Shown one piece after another: positions 54,201 to 63,714 of a DNA stretch of 64,000 bases; position 1 is the first letter of the stretch; every line of letters starts with the position of its first letter. The notes beneath the pieces were generated by a model. It ran no database searches. It was not told the DNA's origin and was given only the letters and a program-made list of their open reading frames with translations. The position numbers and the translations under genes are program-made. Origin of the DNA: Ignavibacteria bacterium (GTDB lineage Bacteria; Bacteroidota; Ignavibacteria; Tepidaquicellales; Tepidaquicellaceae); assembly GCA_019694675.1 (NCBI GenBank), contig JAIBBK010000096.1, positions 1-64,000 on the forward strand, read 5' to 3'.

Positions 54201-55445
54201 TTATTTTTTGTTCTCGATCTTCTTGCCTTCCTCCGTCATGTGCGAACTGACAAAAGGAACATTAGCACCTTTCAGAAGCATGTTCCAGTAGATCCACCTG
54301 AATGCAAGTTTTCCCAAATGGTTCATGCGGCTCTCTTTCAGCAGTCTGAGCGGGCCTACACCGGGTATGGGGAAAGTGCCTTCAACAGGTTCCTGATTGT
54401 AGTTGAAGTCAAGCAGAAGCGCCTTGCCTTCACCGGTCTCCACAAAACAATTTGCGTGTCCGTCAAAGTCATCCATAAGCGGCTCACCTTTGATGTACCT
54501 TTGAATGTTTTCCGTGAGGATCTCCGCTTCAAAATGTGCCACCGATCCGGCCTTTGATGTCGGCAGATCGCTCGCATCTCCTATTACGAAAATGTTGGGC
54601 TTCACTTTTGACTGGAGCGTGCCCTTGTGAGTGGGAACATAATTGAGATCATCGCCGAATCCGGAACGCTCTATGACAGCGGAACCCTTGTTCGTAGGCA
54701 CTGTAACAAGCAGGTCAAAGCTCACTTCAGTTCCGCCGTAATCAATTATCTTCTTATCTTCATTGTCAACCCGCTCAACGGCAAAGTCGGGAATGATCTT
54801 TATGTTCTTCTCAACAAGAATGTGTTCAAATGCACGTGCCGCCTTTGGCCTTGTAAAGGCACCGCTCATCGGAGTTACAAATGATATCTCAACTTTATCC
54901 CGGATGCCTTTTTCCGCAAAGTACGAATCCGCAAGGAAAGCAACTTCAAGCGGAGCAACCGGGCACTTTATTGGCATCTCAGCAATGTGCACCACAAACT
55001 TTCCGCCGGGCCAGTCGCGCAGTTTGTCGCGAAGCGCAACGCTCCCGTCAAAAGTGTAAAAGTCGAAGATCGCCTTTCGCCATTGGCTTCCGAGCATGCC
55101 GTGAGTTTCTTCGGGACTCGGATGCGTCCCTGTTGCTATGATCAAAATATCATAATGGATCTCCGAGCCGTCTTCCATGAGCACTTTGTTGTCATCAGGC
55201 AGAATTCTGTCGATCTTCTTGTTGACAAGATTCACACCCTCCGGTATGAACTCTTCTGTCGGGCGGCATACCTCTTCGGGGGTGTACATATCAAAAGGAA
55301 TGAAGATGTATCCGGGCTGATAGTAATGCACTTTGCTTTCCTCGGCAATCGTGATCTCCCATTCATCCTTGCCAAGCACCGGCTTCAGGTGATTTGCCAT
55401 CATTGTTCCGGCAGTTCCGGCGCCAAGTATGAGTAGTCTTTTCAT
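54201..55445 (-). CDS. sqr: Sulfide:quinone oxidoreductase-like flavoprotein
   Basis: About 414 residues with an N-terminal FAD motif, LILGAGTAGTMMANHL, and a second dinucleotide-binding half. IKCPVAPLEVAF carries the conserved active-site cysteine (C167 counting from an upstream ATG at 55463), and HANCFVETGEG carries the second (C339). IFVIGDASDLPTSKAGSVAHF is the FAD-ribityl site. Oxidises sulfide to polysulfide and reduces quinone at the membrane surface. First of the SQR-DsrC-DsrE-GNAT run. I favour ATG 55445 because the family starts at KRLLILGAG. Confidence 0.88.
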   Translation of the reverse strand: MKRLLILGAGTAGTMMANHLKPVLGKDEWEITIAEESKVHYYQPGYIFIPFDMYTPEEVCRPTEEFIPEGVNLVNKKIDRILPDDNKVLMEDGSEIHYDILIIATGTHPSPEETHGMLGSQWRKAIFDFYTFDGSVALRDKLRDWPGGKFVVHIAEMPIKCPVAPLEVAFLADSYFAEKGIRDKVEISFVTPMSGAFTRPKAARAFEHILVEKNIKIIPDFAVERVDNEDKKIIDYGGTEVSFDLLVTVPTNKGSAVIERSGFGDDLNYVPTHKGTLQSKVKPNIFVIGDASDLPTSKAGSVAHFEAEILTENIQRYIKGEPLMDDFDGHANCFVETGEGKALLLDFNYNQEPVEGTFPIPGVGPLRLLKESRMNHLGKLAFRWIYWNMLLKGANVPFVSSHMTEEGKKIENKK

Positions 55446-55711
55446 AGGAATTATTTCATTCAAATTAAGGATTGAGCGGGTAAGAGGAAGCGCAATAATT
55501 TGTTCCCTGTGCCGTTGTCTTATCGGGCAGCAAGAGAAATGAATAACATGCGCGTTTGATAATGTGACTCAATTGAAGGGCAGTACACTATTTGCACGCC
55601 TGCTTTGTACGGCTCAACTCAATTTCAATTGGAGGCTCAATAAACTAAATTGCCTGGCCGGTCAATTAACTTTTTCAAAACATAACACACGGAAAGCTCA
55701 GCATCTTCCGA

Positions 55712-57124
55712 ATGATGATCCTCTTAAAAAGAGCAAGCCTGACAATAGGCATACTTGCTTTCATTTCCTTATTTATCTGCTCAGCAGCTATTGCACAGAA
55801 TGAGCTGACAGTTGAGAATGTTCACGAAAGAACGCAGGAGTATTTTGACAATCAGCAATGGAATAAGCTGATTCGATTAGGCGAGAGAGCGCTGAAGAGC
55901 GGCATTGAATCATATCTTCTTCGCGCCAGGCTTGGCACTGCATACTTTGAGCTTGAAGACTATGCGCACGCCATACCTCATTTCCGAAAGGCCGTGAACA
56001 CCGGTTATTCTGACGGCATAATAAAAAGGAATCTCTACTACAGCTGTATGTACACGGGACGGGAGGAAGATGCCAACGATGTGTTCTTTGATATGTCCGA
56101 CTCCAGGCAAGAGAGCATCAAGCCACTGACGAATGATTTCATTTATGATCTTGAGGGCGGTGGATTGTTTTCGGGAACAAATGACTTTGACCGAAACGGG
56201 GATCTTGATCTTGACGGTGAAAGCAATGAATTCGGTGAACAAACACTGATCGGGAACGAATCCGGCTTCGGCATCCGCCTGAGCCAGCTTCCCTTAAGAT
56301 GGCTGAAGATCAGCTATGCATTCGGCTACCTGAATTCTCAGAGAGAGAAACAGTATATGTACGGCAATCAGAAAATATCAGGCAAGTATGATCAGAAGCA
56401 GGGTCGGCTTTTCAACGAGTTCAGTTTCAGGGCAACCGACGGCCTGGTCATATATGCCGCAGGACATTATGTGAAGACAAGCGAGAATACGACGAAGGCC
56501 GTTTTCGACAGTTCGAGCTACAGCGTATCACAGTCCGGCGGGATCGTCCGCGGAACAACACCATCAATCAAAGACACTCTCATTGAGCAAAAGGATTTCG
56601 TTCTTTCCGCTACTGTTTACAGATGGTTCTCTGTATTCAGGGCAGGGATCTCGGGTAGTTTCTCCTATCTTAACGGTGAGCATCAAACGCAGGCCGGATT
56701 GTCACTTCAGGCCTTTCCTCTGAAGAAGCCGGATCTGCTTGTCTCCTTGTCTGCAACTCTTCATACACAGAAATCGGTATCAAATCTGATCATTACACCT
56801 TCAATGGGCTACAGATACGGAGAAAAGATACGGCTGGAAGGATTCGGATCATTCGGAAGGATGAGCAATTATAACGAGTCGAACGGATCTGTCATCTACA
56901 ACAATCCTGACGTGATAAAACTGAATTACGGAATTCTGCTCAGGTATGATTTTCTTTTCAATCTTACTGCGACGCTTTCATTCACCGGACAACAACGCGA
57001 GAAGTCATTCAGCACATACATACGGACAGAAGCCGGCAAAGGAAGCTCTGCGATCACAACTGTTTACAACTCCGCTGACTATACCTCCAACTCACTCAGT
57101 CTGTTTTTAAAATATAGTTTCTGA
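55712..57124 (+). CDS. Exported TPR protein with outer-membrane barrel
   Basis: 470 residues: a signal peptide at 1-29 (ending AAIAQ), two or three TPRs in residues about 36-130 (YLLRARLGTAYFELEDYAHAIPHFRKAV), a DxDxDG-like acidic linker (FDRNGDLDLDGE), then a long beta-barrel-like region of alternating aromatics ending SLFLKYSF, with the terminal Phe usual for outer-membrane proteins. The outline recalls YaiO-type proteins. Function unknown. Stand-alone gene. Confidence 0.75.
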   Translation: MMILLKRASLTIGILAFISLFICSAAIAQNELTVENVHERTQEYFDNQQWNKLIRLGERALKSGIESYLLRARLGTAYFELEDYAHAIPHFRKAVNTGYSDGIIKRNLYYSCMYTGREEDANDVFFDMSDSRQESIKPLTNDFIYDLEGGGLFSGTNDFDRNGDLDLDGESNEFGEQTLIGNESGFGIRLSQLPLRWLKISYAFGYLNSQREKQYMYGNQKISGKYDQKQGRLFNEFSFRATDGLVIYAAGHYVKTSENTTKAVFDSSSYSVSQSGGIVRGTTPSIKDTLIEQKDFVLSATVYRWFSVFRAGISGSFSYLNGEHQTQAGLSLQAFPLKKPDLLVSLSATLHTQKSVSNLIITPSMGYRYGEKIRLEGFGSFGRMSNYNESNGSVIYNNPDVIKLNYGILLRYDFLFNLTATLSFTGQQREKSFSTYIRTEAGKGSSAITTVYNSADYTSNSLSLFLKYSF

Positions 57125-57302
57125 AGGCGGTATCCGTTTCCGGCAGGAATGATAAAAGAATGGCATGAGCAGGGCAAATAATGTCCGAACAATCTTGGTC
57201 AATTGTCTGTAATCATATGTAAAGAATCTGCAACGGGTTCTATTCTCTTTCAAGTGTTTGACAAAAGAAGTAATTTGAAATCGCTAACAATCATATCACA
57301 AA

Positions 57303-58796
57303 TTGAATCCTCTTAAATCAATTCATTCCAACTGCGGGGTGTTTGGAATTTTCGGACATCCTGATGCTTCTGTTATGACTTATTACGGACTGCATGCTCT
57401 TCAGCACAGAGGACAGGAAGCTGCAGGAATTGTTACATCAGAGTTTGACACGCAGAAAGAAAGGTACCGGTTCAACATACATAAAGATCACGGGCTGGTG
57501 CTGTCCGTTTTTGCAAATTCAAACATTCTCACGGACGTACTGAAAGGGGAAGCTGCCATCGGGCATACCAGATATTCCACAACCGGTTCGGGCGACAGCA
57601 GGAACAACATACAGCCGCTGAAGGTGAATTTCAAGGACGGCCATCTTGCAGTATCGCACAACGGCAACTTCACCAATACGATGGAACTGCGGAGCATGCT
57701 TGAAGCCAAGGGAACGTTGTTTCAGACAACAACAGATACTGAACTGGCACTGCATCTCATTGCCCAGAGCGAGCAGAAGGAAATGACCGACAAGATCATT
57801 GACGCTTTCGGTCAGATCAAGGGCGCGTATTCCATCTGCATTTTGACAGACGATAAGCTGTTTGCTGTCAGAGATCCTCACGGAGTCAGGCCTCTTGCGT
57901 TCGGGAAACTCGAAGGGAGTTTCGTTTTCGCTTCAGAGACATGCGCATTTGACATAATAAATGCCGAGTACATTCGCGATGTACAACCAGGAGAAGTTGT
58001 CATGATAGACAAGGATTCTCTTTCATCAGGCAAGGAAACATCTTTCAGCATCGGGCAGGCTGAGAAGTTCAGGCACTGTATATTCGAATTCATTTACTTT
58101 GCCCGTCCCGACAGTCTTATATTCGAGGAAAAGGTAGACAAAGTACGGAGGAAACTCGGAAAGTCACTAGCCGAAGAGAGCCCCTCCCCGCATGCGGAAG
58201 CTGATGAGAAAAAGGTTGCAGTTATCAATGTTCCCGATTCTTCAAATACTGCAACACTCGGCTACTTCAACAGGAATGTGAAATGCAATAAGGACCTGAA
58301 GCACGAGATCGGACTGATCAGGAGCCATTATGTGGGCCGGACTTTCATTCAGCCCGGGCAGGACAAACGGAAAATGAAAGTGAAGACAAAATTCAACACC
58401 GTCAAAGGCGTAATTTACGACAGAAAGGTTGTCATCATAGATGATTCAATTGTAAGGGGTACAACTTCAAAACTTCTGGTTGAATTGGTGCAGAAGGCAG
58501 GGCCTAAGGAAGTTCATCTGAAAATTACATCGCCGCCTGTGGTGGCACCGTGCTATTACGGTATGGACTTTCCTTCAAAAGGCGAGCTCATTGCAAATCA
58601 GATGGATGGAAACATTGAACTTATCAGAGACGAACTTGGATTAACGAGCCTGCATTACCTGAGCTTCAGGAGCCTTAAGGAATCCGTACCCTACATGCAT
58701 CCAAAAACAGATTACTGCACGGCTTGTTTCACCGGCGAATATCCGATCAGCATCAACGGCCTTGAGAAAATGAATAAGCATCAGTTTGATGATTGA
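57303..58796 (+). CDS. purF: Amidophosphoribosyltransferase
   Basis: First step of purine synthesis: PRPP plus glutamine to phosphoribosylamine. The N-terminal nucleophile hydrolase part begins after a ten-residue propeptide at C11 in NCGVFGIFG. The PRPP site is VVIIDDSIVRGTTSK. RSHYVGRTFI and CTACFTGEYP are other hallmarks; the cysteines may ligate an iron-sulfur cluster as in the Bacillus type. The start is TTG: an in-frame stop lies just upstream and every ATG in frame falls after the catalytic cysteine. Length 497 is normal. Confidence 0.95.
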   Translation: MNPLKSIHSNCGVFGIFGHPDASVMTYYGLHALQHRGQEAAGIVTSEFDTQKERYRFNIHKDHGLVLSVFANSNILTDVLKGEAAIGHTRYSTTGSGDSRNNIQPLKVNFKDGHLAVSHNGNFTNTMELRSMLEAKGTLFQTTTDTELALHLIAQSEQKEMTDKIIDAFGQIKGAYSICILTDDKLFAVRDPHGVRPLAFGKLEGSFVFASETCAFDIINAEYIRDVQPGEVVMIDKDSLSSGKETSFSIGQAEKFRHCIFEFIYFARPDSLIFEEKVDKVRRKLGKSLAEESPSPHAEADEKKVAVINVPDSSNTATLGYFNRNVKCNKDLKHEIGLIRSHYVGRTFIQPGQDKRKMKVKTKFNTVKGVIYDRKVVIIDDSIVRGTTSKLLVELVQKAGPKEVHLKITSPPVVAPCYYGMDFPSKGELIANQMDGNIELIRDELGLTSLHYLSFRSLKESVPYMHPKTDYCTACFTGEYPISINGLEKMNKHQFDD

Positions 58797-58867
58797 GTTC
58801 CTAAGGAAGATTTTCTGAATCATTACCAATAAGAATACGTACCTAAACAGGTAAATAAAAACCACGC

Positions 58868-60184
58868 ATGGACAAAGAGCAAAAGGCATTTCATAAGTCA
58901 AGAAGAGAACTTCTCCGCAAGGCTATCGGTAAAGACGCTGTAGCCGTAATTTTCGGAAGCACTAACTTCAACAAATCCTTTGACGGTAATTTCAGGTTCA
59001 AGCAGTACAAGAACTTTTATTACCTCACGGGATTTGAAGAGCCGAATGCGGCGCTGATACTTTCTGACAAGGAAATTGGCAAGACTGGAAGCAACGAACT
59101 GCTCTTTGTACAGAAGAAGGACAAGATCTTTGAAACATGGGACGGCAGGAGAATGGGTTTTGAGAATTCCGGCAAAGCGCTGGGAATTAAGAGAGCGTTT
59201 GAGAATTCTGAACTGCAAAAATACATGAACCTGGCTAAGAACCGAAACCTTAGAAGGATCTATGTGAACATCTCCGAGCTGATAAAGCTGACAGGAGAGG
59301 TCAGACAGTATGCGTCACAGTTTCTGGACTCACTTAACAGACTGGCGGCAAATGCTGAATTGATAGACATCGGCTACATAATGGGAAAACTGAGGGCGGT
59401 GAAGACGAAGTATGAGATGAAGATGATCGGGAAGGCATCAGACATTTCAGTTAAGGCATATTATGAGGCCATAAAATCAATAATGCCCGGAAAATATGAA
59501 TACGAGATACAGGCGGCGCTGGAATACAATTATAAGATATTCGGCAGTGAAGACAATGCATATTATCCGATAGTAGCTTCCGGTGAGAACGGCTGCATAC
59601 TTCATTACGAAGACAACAACTGCGTCTTGAAGAACGGAGAGCTTCTGACCATTGATTCAGCCGGGGAGCACAGATACTATTGCTCGGATATTACGAGGAC
59701 ATTTCCTATCGGCGGACGATTCACAAAAGAGCAGAGGATCATCTATGATCTTGTGCTGAAAGCGAACAAAGAGTGCATCAGGATGTGCAGGCCGGGAGCA
59801 AGTTTTAAGAAGATCGGGGAGGTCAGCGATTATATAATCGCTGACGGGCTTAAGAAAGCCGGGATTCTGAAAGACAAGAAGGACGTGAAGAAGTTCACTC
59901 TTCACGGCATCGGCCACCATATCGGTCTCGATACGCACGACGCCGTAAGTTATACCATTACCCGCGAAGACAACAACGACCGGCTCAAACCAGGCAACGT
60001 GCTTACAATCGAGCCGGGGATATATATCCCCGGCGACATGACCTCCGTCCCCAAAAAATTCCGCGGCACAGCAGTCCGGATCGAGGACGTGATCGCCGTT
60101 ACCGGCAAAGGCCCGGTCAACCTCACTTCGCACATGATAAAAGAACCGGATGACATTGAAGCCTTCATGTCCGGCAACGCCTGA
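58868..60184 (+). CDS. pepP: Xaa-Pro aminopeptidase (M24B)
   Basis: 438 residues. N-terminal creatinase-like half (FKQYKNFYYLTGFEEPNAAL) and a pita-bread metallopeptidase half. Metal ligands are visible: LTIDSAGEHRYYCSDITRTFP (two Asp), HGIGHHIGLDTHD (His), LTIEPGIY (Glu) and AVRIEDVIAVT (Glu). Removes an N-terminal residue next to proline. The last 250 bases of the gene are markedly richer in C than the rest. Follows purF by 71 bases. Confidence 0.95.
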   Translation: MDKEQKAFHKSRRELLRKAIGKDAVAVIFGSTNFNKSFDGNFRFKQYKNFYYLTGFEEPNAALILSDKEIGKTGSNELLFVQKKDKIFETWDGRRMGFENSGKALGIKRAFENSELQKYMNLAKNRNLRRIYVNISELIKLTGEVRQYASQFLDSLNRLAANAELIDIGYIMGKLRAVKTKYEMKMIGKASDISVKAYYEAIKSIMPGKYEYEIQAALEYNYKIFGSEDNAYYPIVASGENGCILHYEDNNCVLKNGELLTIDSAGEHRYYCSDITRTFPIGGRFTKEQRIIYDLVLKANKECIRMCRPGASFKKIGEVSDYIIADGLKKAGILKDKKDVKKFTLHGIGHHIGLDTHDAVSYTITREDNNDRLKPGNVLTIEPGIYIPGDMTSVPKKFRGTAVRIEDVIAVTGKGPVNLTSHMIKEPDDIEAFMSGNA

Positions 60185-60211
60185 CACATGATCAGGACGG
60201 GCATTCCGGCT

Positions 60212-61744
60212 TCACTCTCCGCTGCTTAACCACTTGTGGCGAACCACCTCCGCAAGCTGCTTCCCCTGCATCTTGCTGTCTATCCATGAAATGAAATCAA
60301 AATACTCCAGGGCCTTGATCTCAAGAAAATCCGCCGACATGGATTCAAGCTCGTGCTTCCAGTCCTCATAGATCCCCGACTTCTCTTTATCGGTCTTTGT
60401 GTTTATGAGCTTCTTTATGTGACTCAGAACTGCAAGTTCAAACTTGTTGAGTGTGTTCTTGCTCGAAAGATAGCGCCGGGTTGACTTCACTATGTACTCT
60501 ATAAGATCATAGTTCCCAAGCTCGTAATGCACAATGATGTTCAGTATCCTCGCAAAGCACTGTATGTCCTCGCGAATGGTCAATTCCTTGTTGTTGATTA
60601 TCCTGTTGATCCACTTCAGCGAATTGTCAAGATCTGATTTTCCGAAGTACAGGTATGCAACATTATAATCAAACAGCACCTCCGATTCTTTGTTTATCTT
60701 TTCCTTGTATGTCTTAAGACCTTCCTCTATCGCATCCACAAGCTTCAGACCCTTCTCAAACTCCCCTGTCCTGAGGTATAGGTTAAGTTCCGTATCGTAG
60801 GAAGTGACAAAAATTCTGGCGCGCATTGTCACCGAACCTGACTCGATTCCTCTCAGCTTCGTTATGGTCTTGAATGCTTCTCCGAACTTTCTCAGCTCAA
60901 TCTGCACGAGAAGCAGATTATACAGAGCTGATACATAATTGTCTTCCTTGAAAAGGTACTCGTTTGATTCAATATGCTTAACGAGCTTCCCGCAGTACAG
61001 ATACAGGTTCTGGAAGTCCTTGTTCGTCAGGTAGTACAGCCCTTTTGTGTTGTAATAGAATGTCTTTGAAAGAAATGTCAGCGCGGACGATTCATCCTGC
61101 ATAAGCGGGTGCTTGATGATCTGATTGAATCTCTTAAGATCCTCTTTGTTCCTTATTTCTCCCTTCTTCTTCCGGAGCAGAAAAACCTCTGTGGCAAGTC
61201 TCCAGTACTCGTTGATGTTGTTGATCTCCTCAATTGCCTTCTTATAATCCCTGTAATATTCCAGCAGTTGTTTCTCTCCTGTTTCCGCATATGCGCTTGT
61301 CCTTGCAAGAGTCTTCTCCCAGTCAAGCACCGCAAGTATCTGAGCGTGCTTCTCATATCTTACCGCTATCTTCTTTGCTTTGTCAAGGAGCTTCCTGCAT
61401 TGCTTGTACAGTGACTTGTCATAAAGTATCTGAACATCCCTGAGTATGTCCATTAACTCGTTCAGCTTCGTATTCTCGGAATGATATAGCCTGAGGCTCT
61501 TGAGAATGTTATTGTAAAGATAGTTCTTTGCCACATGTATCTGAGAGGTGAACTTCTCCCCTTTGAACTGCCTCTTTATCTCTTCTTCATCATATACGGA
61601 CTGCCTGTCAATTGCATCAAACAGGCGGGAATAGACGTTGCTCTCTCCGCCCTTTACATGCATGGTTGAAAAAACCTTGAAATACCGCTTTTCGGTCTGC
61701 TCCAGTGATTTGATAAGTTGAAACAGATCGTCTGTGACCTTCAT
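60212..61744 (-). CDS. Uncharacterised helical-repeat protein (paralogue-like to 7337-8821)
   Basis: 510 residues, lysine-rich and almost wholly helical, without signal or membrane segments. Opens DLFQLIKSLEQTEKRYFKVFS, then SQIHVAKNYLYNNILKSLR, then at least eight TPR-like helix pairs (YCGKLVKHIESNEYLF, YNLLLVQIELRKFGEAF). It ends EVVRHKWLSSGE, comparable with the SSDWL end of the other copy. Convergent with pepP. I know the outline from several uncharacterised FCB proteins but no function. Confidence 0.8.
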   Translation of the reverse strand: MKVTDDLFQLIKSLEQTEKRYFKVFSTMHVKGGESNVYSRLFDAIDRQSVYDEEEIKRQFKGEKFTSQIHVAKNYLYNNILKSLRLYHSENTKLNELMDILRDVQILYDKSLYKQCRKLLDKAKKIAVRYEKHAQILAVLDWEKTLARTSAYAETGEKQLLEYYRDYKKAIEEINNINEYWRLATEVFLLRKKKGEIRNKEDLKRFNQIIKHPLMQDESSALTFLSKTFYYNTKGLYYLTNKDFQNLYLYCGKLVKHIESNEYLFKEDNYVSALYNLLLVQIELRKFGEAFKTITKLRGIESGSVTMRARIFVTSYDTELNLYLRTGEFEKGLKLVDAIEEGLKTYKEKINKESEVLFDYNVAYLYFGKSDLDNSLKWINRIINNKELTIREDIQCFARILNIIVHYELGNYDLIEYIVKSTRRYLSSKNTLNKFELAVLSHIKKLINTKTDKEKSGIYEDWKHELESMSADFLEIKALEYFDFISWIDSKMQGKQLAEVVRHKWLSSGE

Positions 61745-61937
61745 TATTGTCAGGATTGGGGAAAATTTGCAGGATTTTGTGCTTCCAATATTGTCAAATC
61801 GTGTAATAATTACAATTCTTTTGACTAATTAGAATCCTACGAGTAGCATGAAAAAATGTTTGGCAAATGATTTCGCTTGGGATATTTTTGAATCAATAAT
61901 GAAAGAGCACAAGTATATATTTCCAAAATTCGAAATC

Positions 61938-62888
61938 ATGAAAAAGTATATAATAATCCTGTCGGTCCTCCTGATCGATATCGGGTCGGGTTCTTTTGCT
62001 CAGCCCATTAACAGCCCGACTGAACTTGAAGCGGAGTTTGAAAACAACTCCTACGTGAAGGTAAAATGGGAAGACAACTCAAATAATGAACTCGGGTTTA
62101 TAGTTGAAAGAGCATTGGACGGAGATTCTCTTTCATGGGAAGTTGTTGGACAAACCAATGCAAATGTCCGGATCTACAACGACTACTGGATCCTGCTTAA
62201 CAGGCTGTACCATTACAGAGCTTATGCCTACAACAGCGGAGGAAATTCCGGTTATTCCAATTCTGATACCGTGTCTACATACGGGGATACAACAAATATT
62301 CCTTCTGCCCCTACCAATCTTCAGGTTGTTAAGACTACTCTGACTTCCATAAAGATCCAGTGGGAAGACAATGCGGTCAATGAGTTCGGGTTCATTGTTG
62401 CCCGAAAGAGGCCGGGTATTCCGTACTTTGAGTTCATCGACTCCGTTGGCTCCGATGTTCTGACATATCAGGAAGTGGGACTCACTCCCGATAATGTATA
62501 TTTCTACAAAGTTTGTGCTTACAATAACTTCGGAATTTCCGATTATACAAACACGGTCTCGGCAAGAACGGAGGAAAGTACGATCATAAGGACCAATACC
62601 GAATCGGCTTCTGATTACTATCTGAGCAATAACTATCCAAATCCATTCAATCCTTCAACCACGATCAGGTTCGGACTTAAGTCAGCGGCTGAAGTCAGAC
62701 TCTCGGTTTACGATTCGAAGGGTGGTAAGGTCGCCGTGCTCTTTGAAGGCAGGCTTCCGGAAGGATCCTATTCCCATGTTTGGCACGCTTCGGGATTGTC
62801 AAGTGGTGCTTATTTCTCAAGACTCGAAATCATGGCCGGCAATTCTTCGACTTTCAGCGAAACACGGAAAATGATACTGGCTAAATGA
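61938..62888 (+). CDS. Secreted two-FnIII protein with T9SS sorting domain
   Basis: About 316 residues. Start chosen at ATG 61938, where a proper signal peptide begins (KKYIIILSVLLIDIGSGSFAQ); the longer frame from 61848 adds a hydrophilic leader. Two fibronectin type III domains follow (SPTELEAEFENNSYVKVKWEDN, then SAPTNLQVVKTTLTSIKIQW). The final 80 residues are a T9SS sorting domain (NYPNPFNPSTTIRF, AYFSRLEI, KMILAK). Likely exported to the surface for adhesion or binding. 27 bases before the cupredoxin gene. Confidence 0.85.
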   Translation: MKKYIIILSVLLIDIGSGSFAQPINSPTELEAEFENNSYVKVKWEDNSNNELGFIVERALDGDSLSWEVVGQTNANVRIYNDYWILLNRLYHYRAYAYNSGGNSGYSNSDTVSTYGDTTNIPSAPTNLQVVKTTLTSIKIQWEDNAVNEFGFIVARKRPGIPYFEFIDSVGSDVLTYQEVGLTPDNVYFYKVCAYNNFGISDYTNTVSARTEESTIIRTNTESASDYYLSNNYPNPFNPSTTIRFGLKSAAEVRLSVYDSKGGKVAVLFEGRLPEGSYSHVWHASGLSSGAYFSRLEIMAGNSSTFSETRKMILAK

Positions 62889-62915
62889 ATCCTAATTTAA
62901 TAACAAACTGATATC

Positions 62916-63560
62916 ATGACAAAGAATATACTTCTGTTGCTTGTCACATTGGTTCTCGGCTCCGCTTTTCAGGACAAAGCAGAATCGAGGATTCTTAATG
63001 TTGAGGCTTCTAATTTCATGTTCACACCTTCGGTGCTGAGTGCGGCAGTTGGAGATACAGTCAGGTGGGTGAGAATTGCCGGCTCACATACGACCACGTG
63101 CAACGGAACAAATGGCACAATCCGTCCTGCAGGCGCTGCAGCCTGGGACGCACCGCTCACATCGGGTAATCCGACATTCAGTTACAGACTGACTGTTCCC
63201 GGCAAGTATGTTTACATTTGCACACCGCATGCACCTGATATGATGGGTGTCATAAATGTAACCACCAGTTCCATTAATATGATAAATGAGGTGGCAACAG
63301 GTTTCGGGATCTCGCAGAATTATCCCAATCCGTTCAATCCGGAAACGAAGATAAGATTTTCTATTCCTGATAATTCAAATGTTGAAGTTAAGGTGTATGA
63401 TGAACTCGGAAGATTGGTTGAAGATCTTGTCAGCGGAAATCTCGTAAGGGGCAGTTATGAGATTCAGTGGAATGCCTCCAGTGCGCCGAGCGGAATCTAT
63501 TACTACAGGATTCAGGCGGGAGAGTTCTCTGAGACGAAGAAGATGATTCTCGCTAAATGA
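62916..63560 (+). CDS. Secreted cupredoxin with T9SS sorting domain
   Basis: 214 residues: signal peptide, a plastocyanin-like domain (about 27-116), and a T9SS sorting domain (NYPNPFNPETKIRF to KMILAK). The copper ligands are complete: H58 (GSHTTTC), C102, H105 and M110 in CTPHAPDMMG, with the plastocyanin spacing. A blue copper electron carrier sent through T9SS would act at the cell surface or outside. Lies directly before the Rieske gene, suggesting extracytoplasmic electron transfer. Confidence 0.88.
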   Translation: MTKNILLLLVTLVLGSAFQDKAESRILNVEASNFMFTPSVLSAAVGDTVRWVRIAGSHTTTCNGTNGTIRPAGAAAWDAPLTSGNPTFSYRLTVPGKYVYICTPHAPDMMGVINVTTSSINMINEVATGFGISQNYPNPFNPETKIRFSIPDNSNVEVKVYDELGRLVEDLVSGNLVRGSYEIQWNASSAPSGIYYYRIQAGEFSETKKMILAK

Positions 63561-63714
63561 GACTGCTAATGTTCAGAAATTGTTGATTTTCAGCTCTTGT
63601 AACATCATAATCAGAAGTGATCAGTTTGTTCGGGAGTGCATTCATTGTACGGAGTTTTCAGGCAGAATGCAGATTGTAAAGAATCAGAACCTAAACCAAA
63701 AATCGATAACATAC

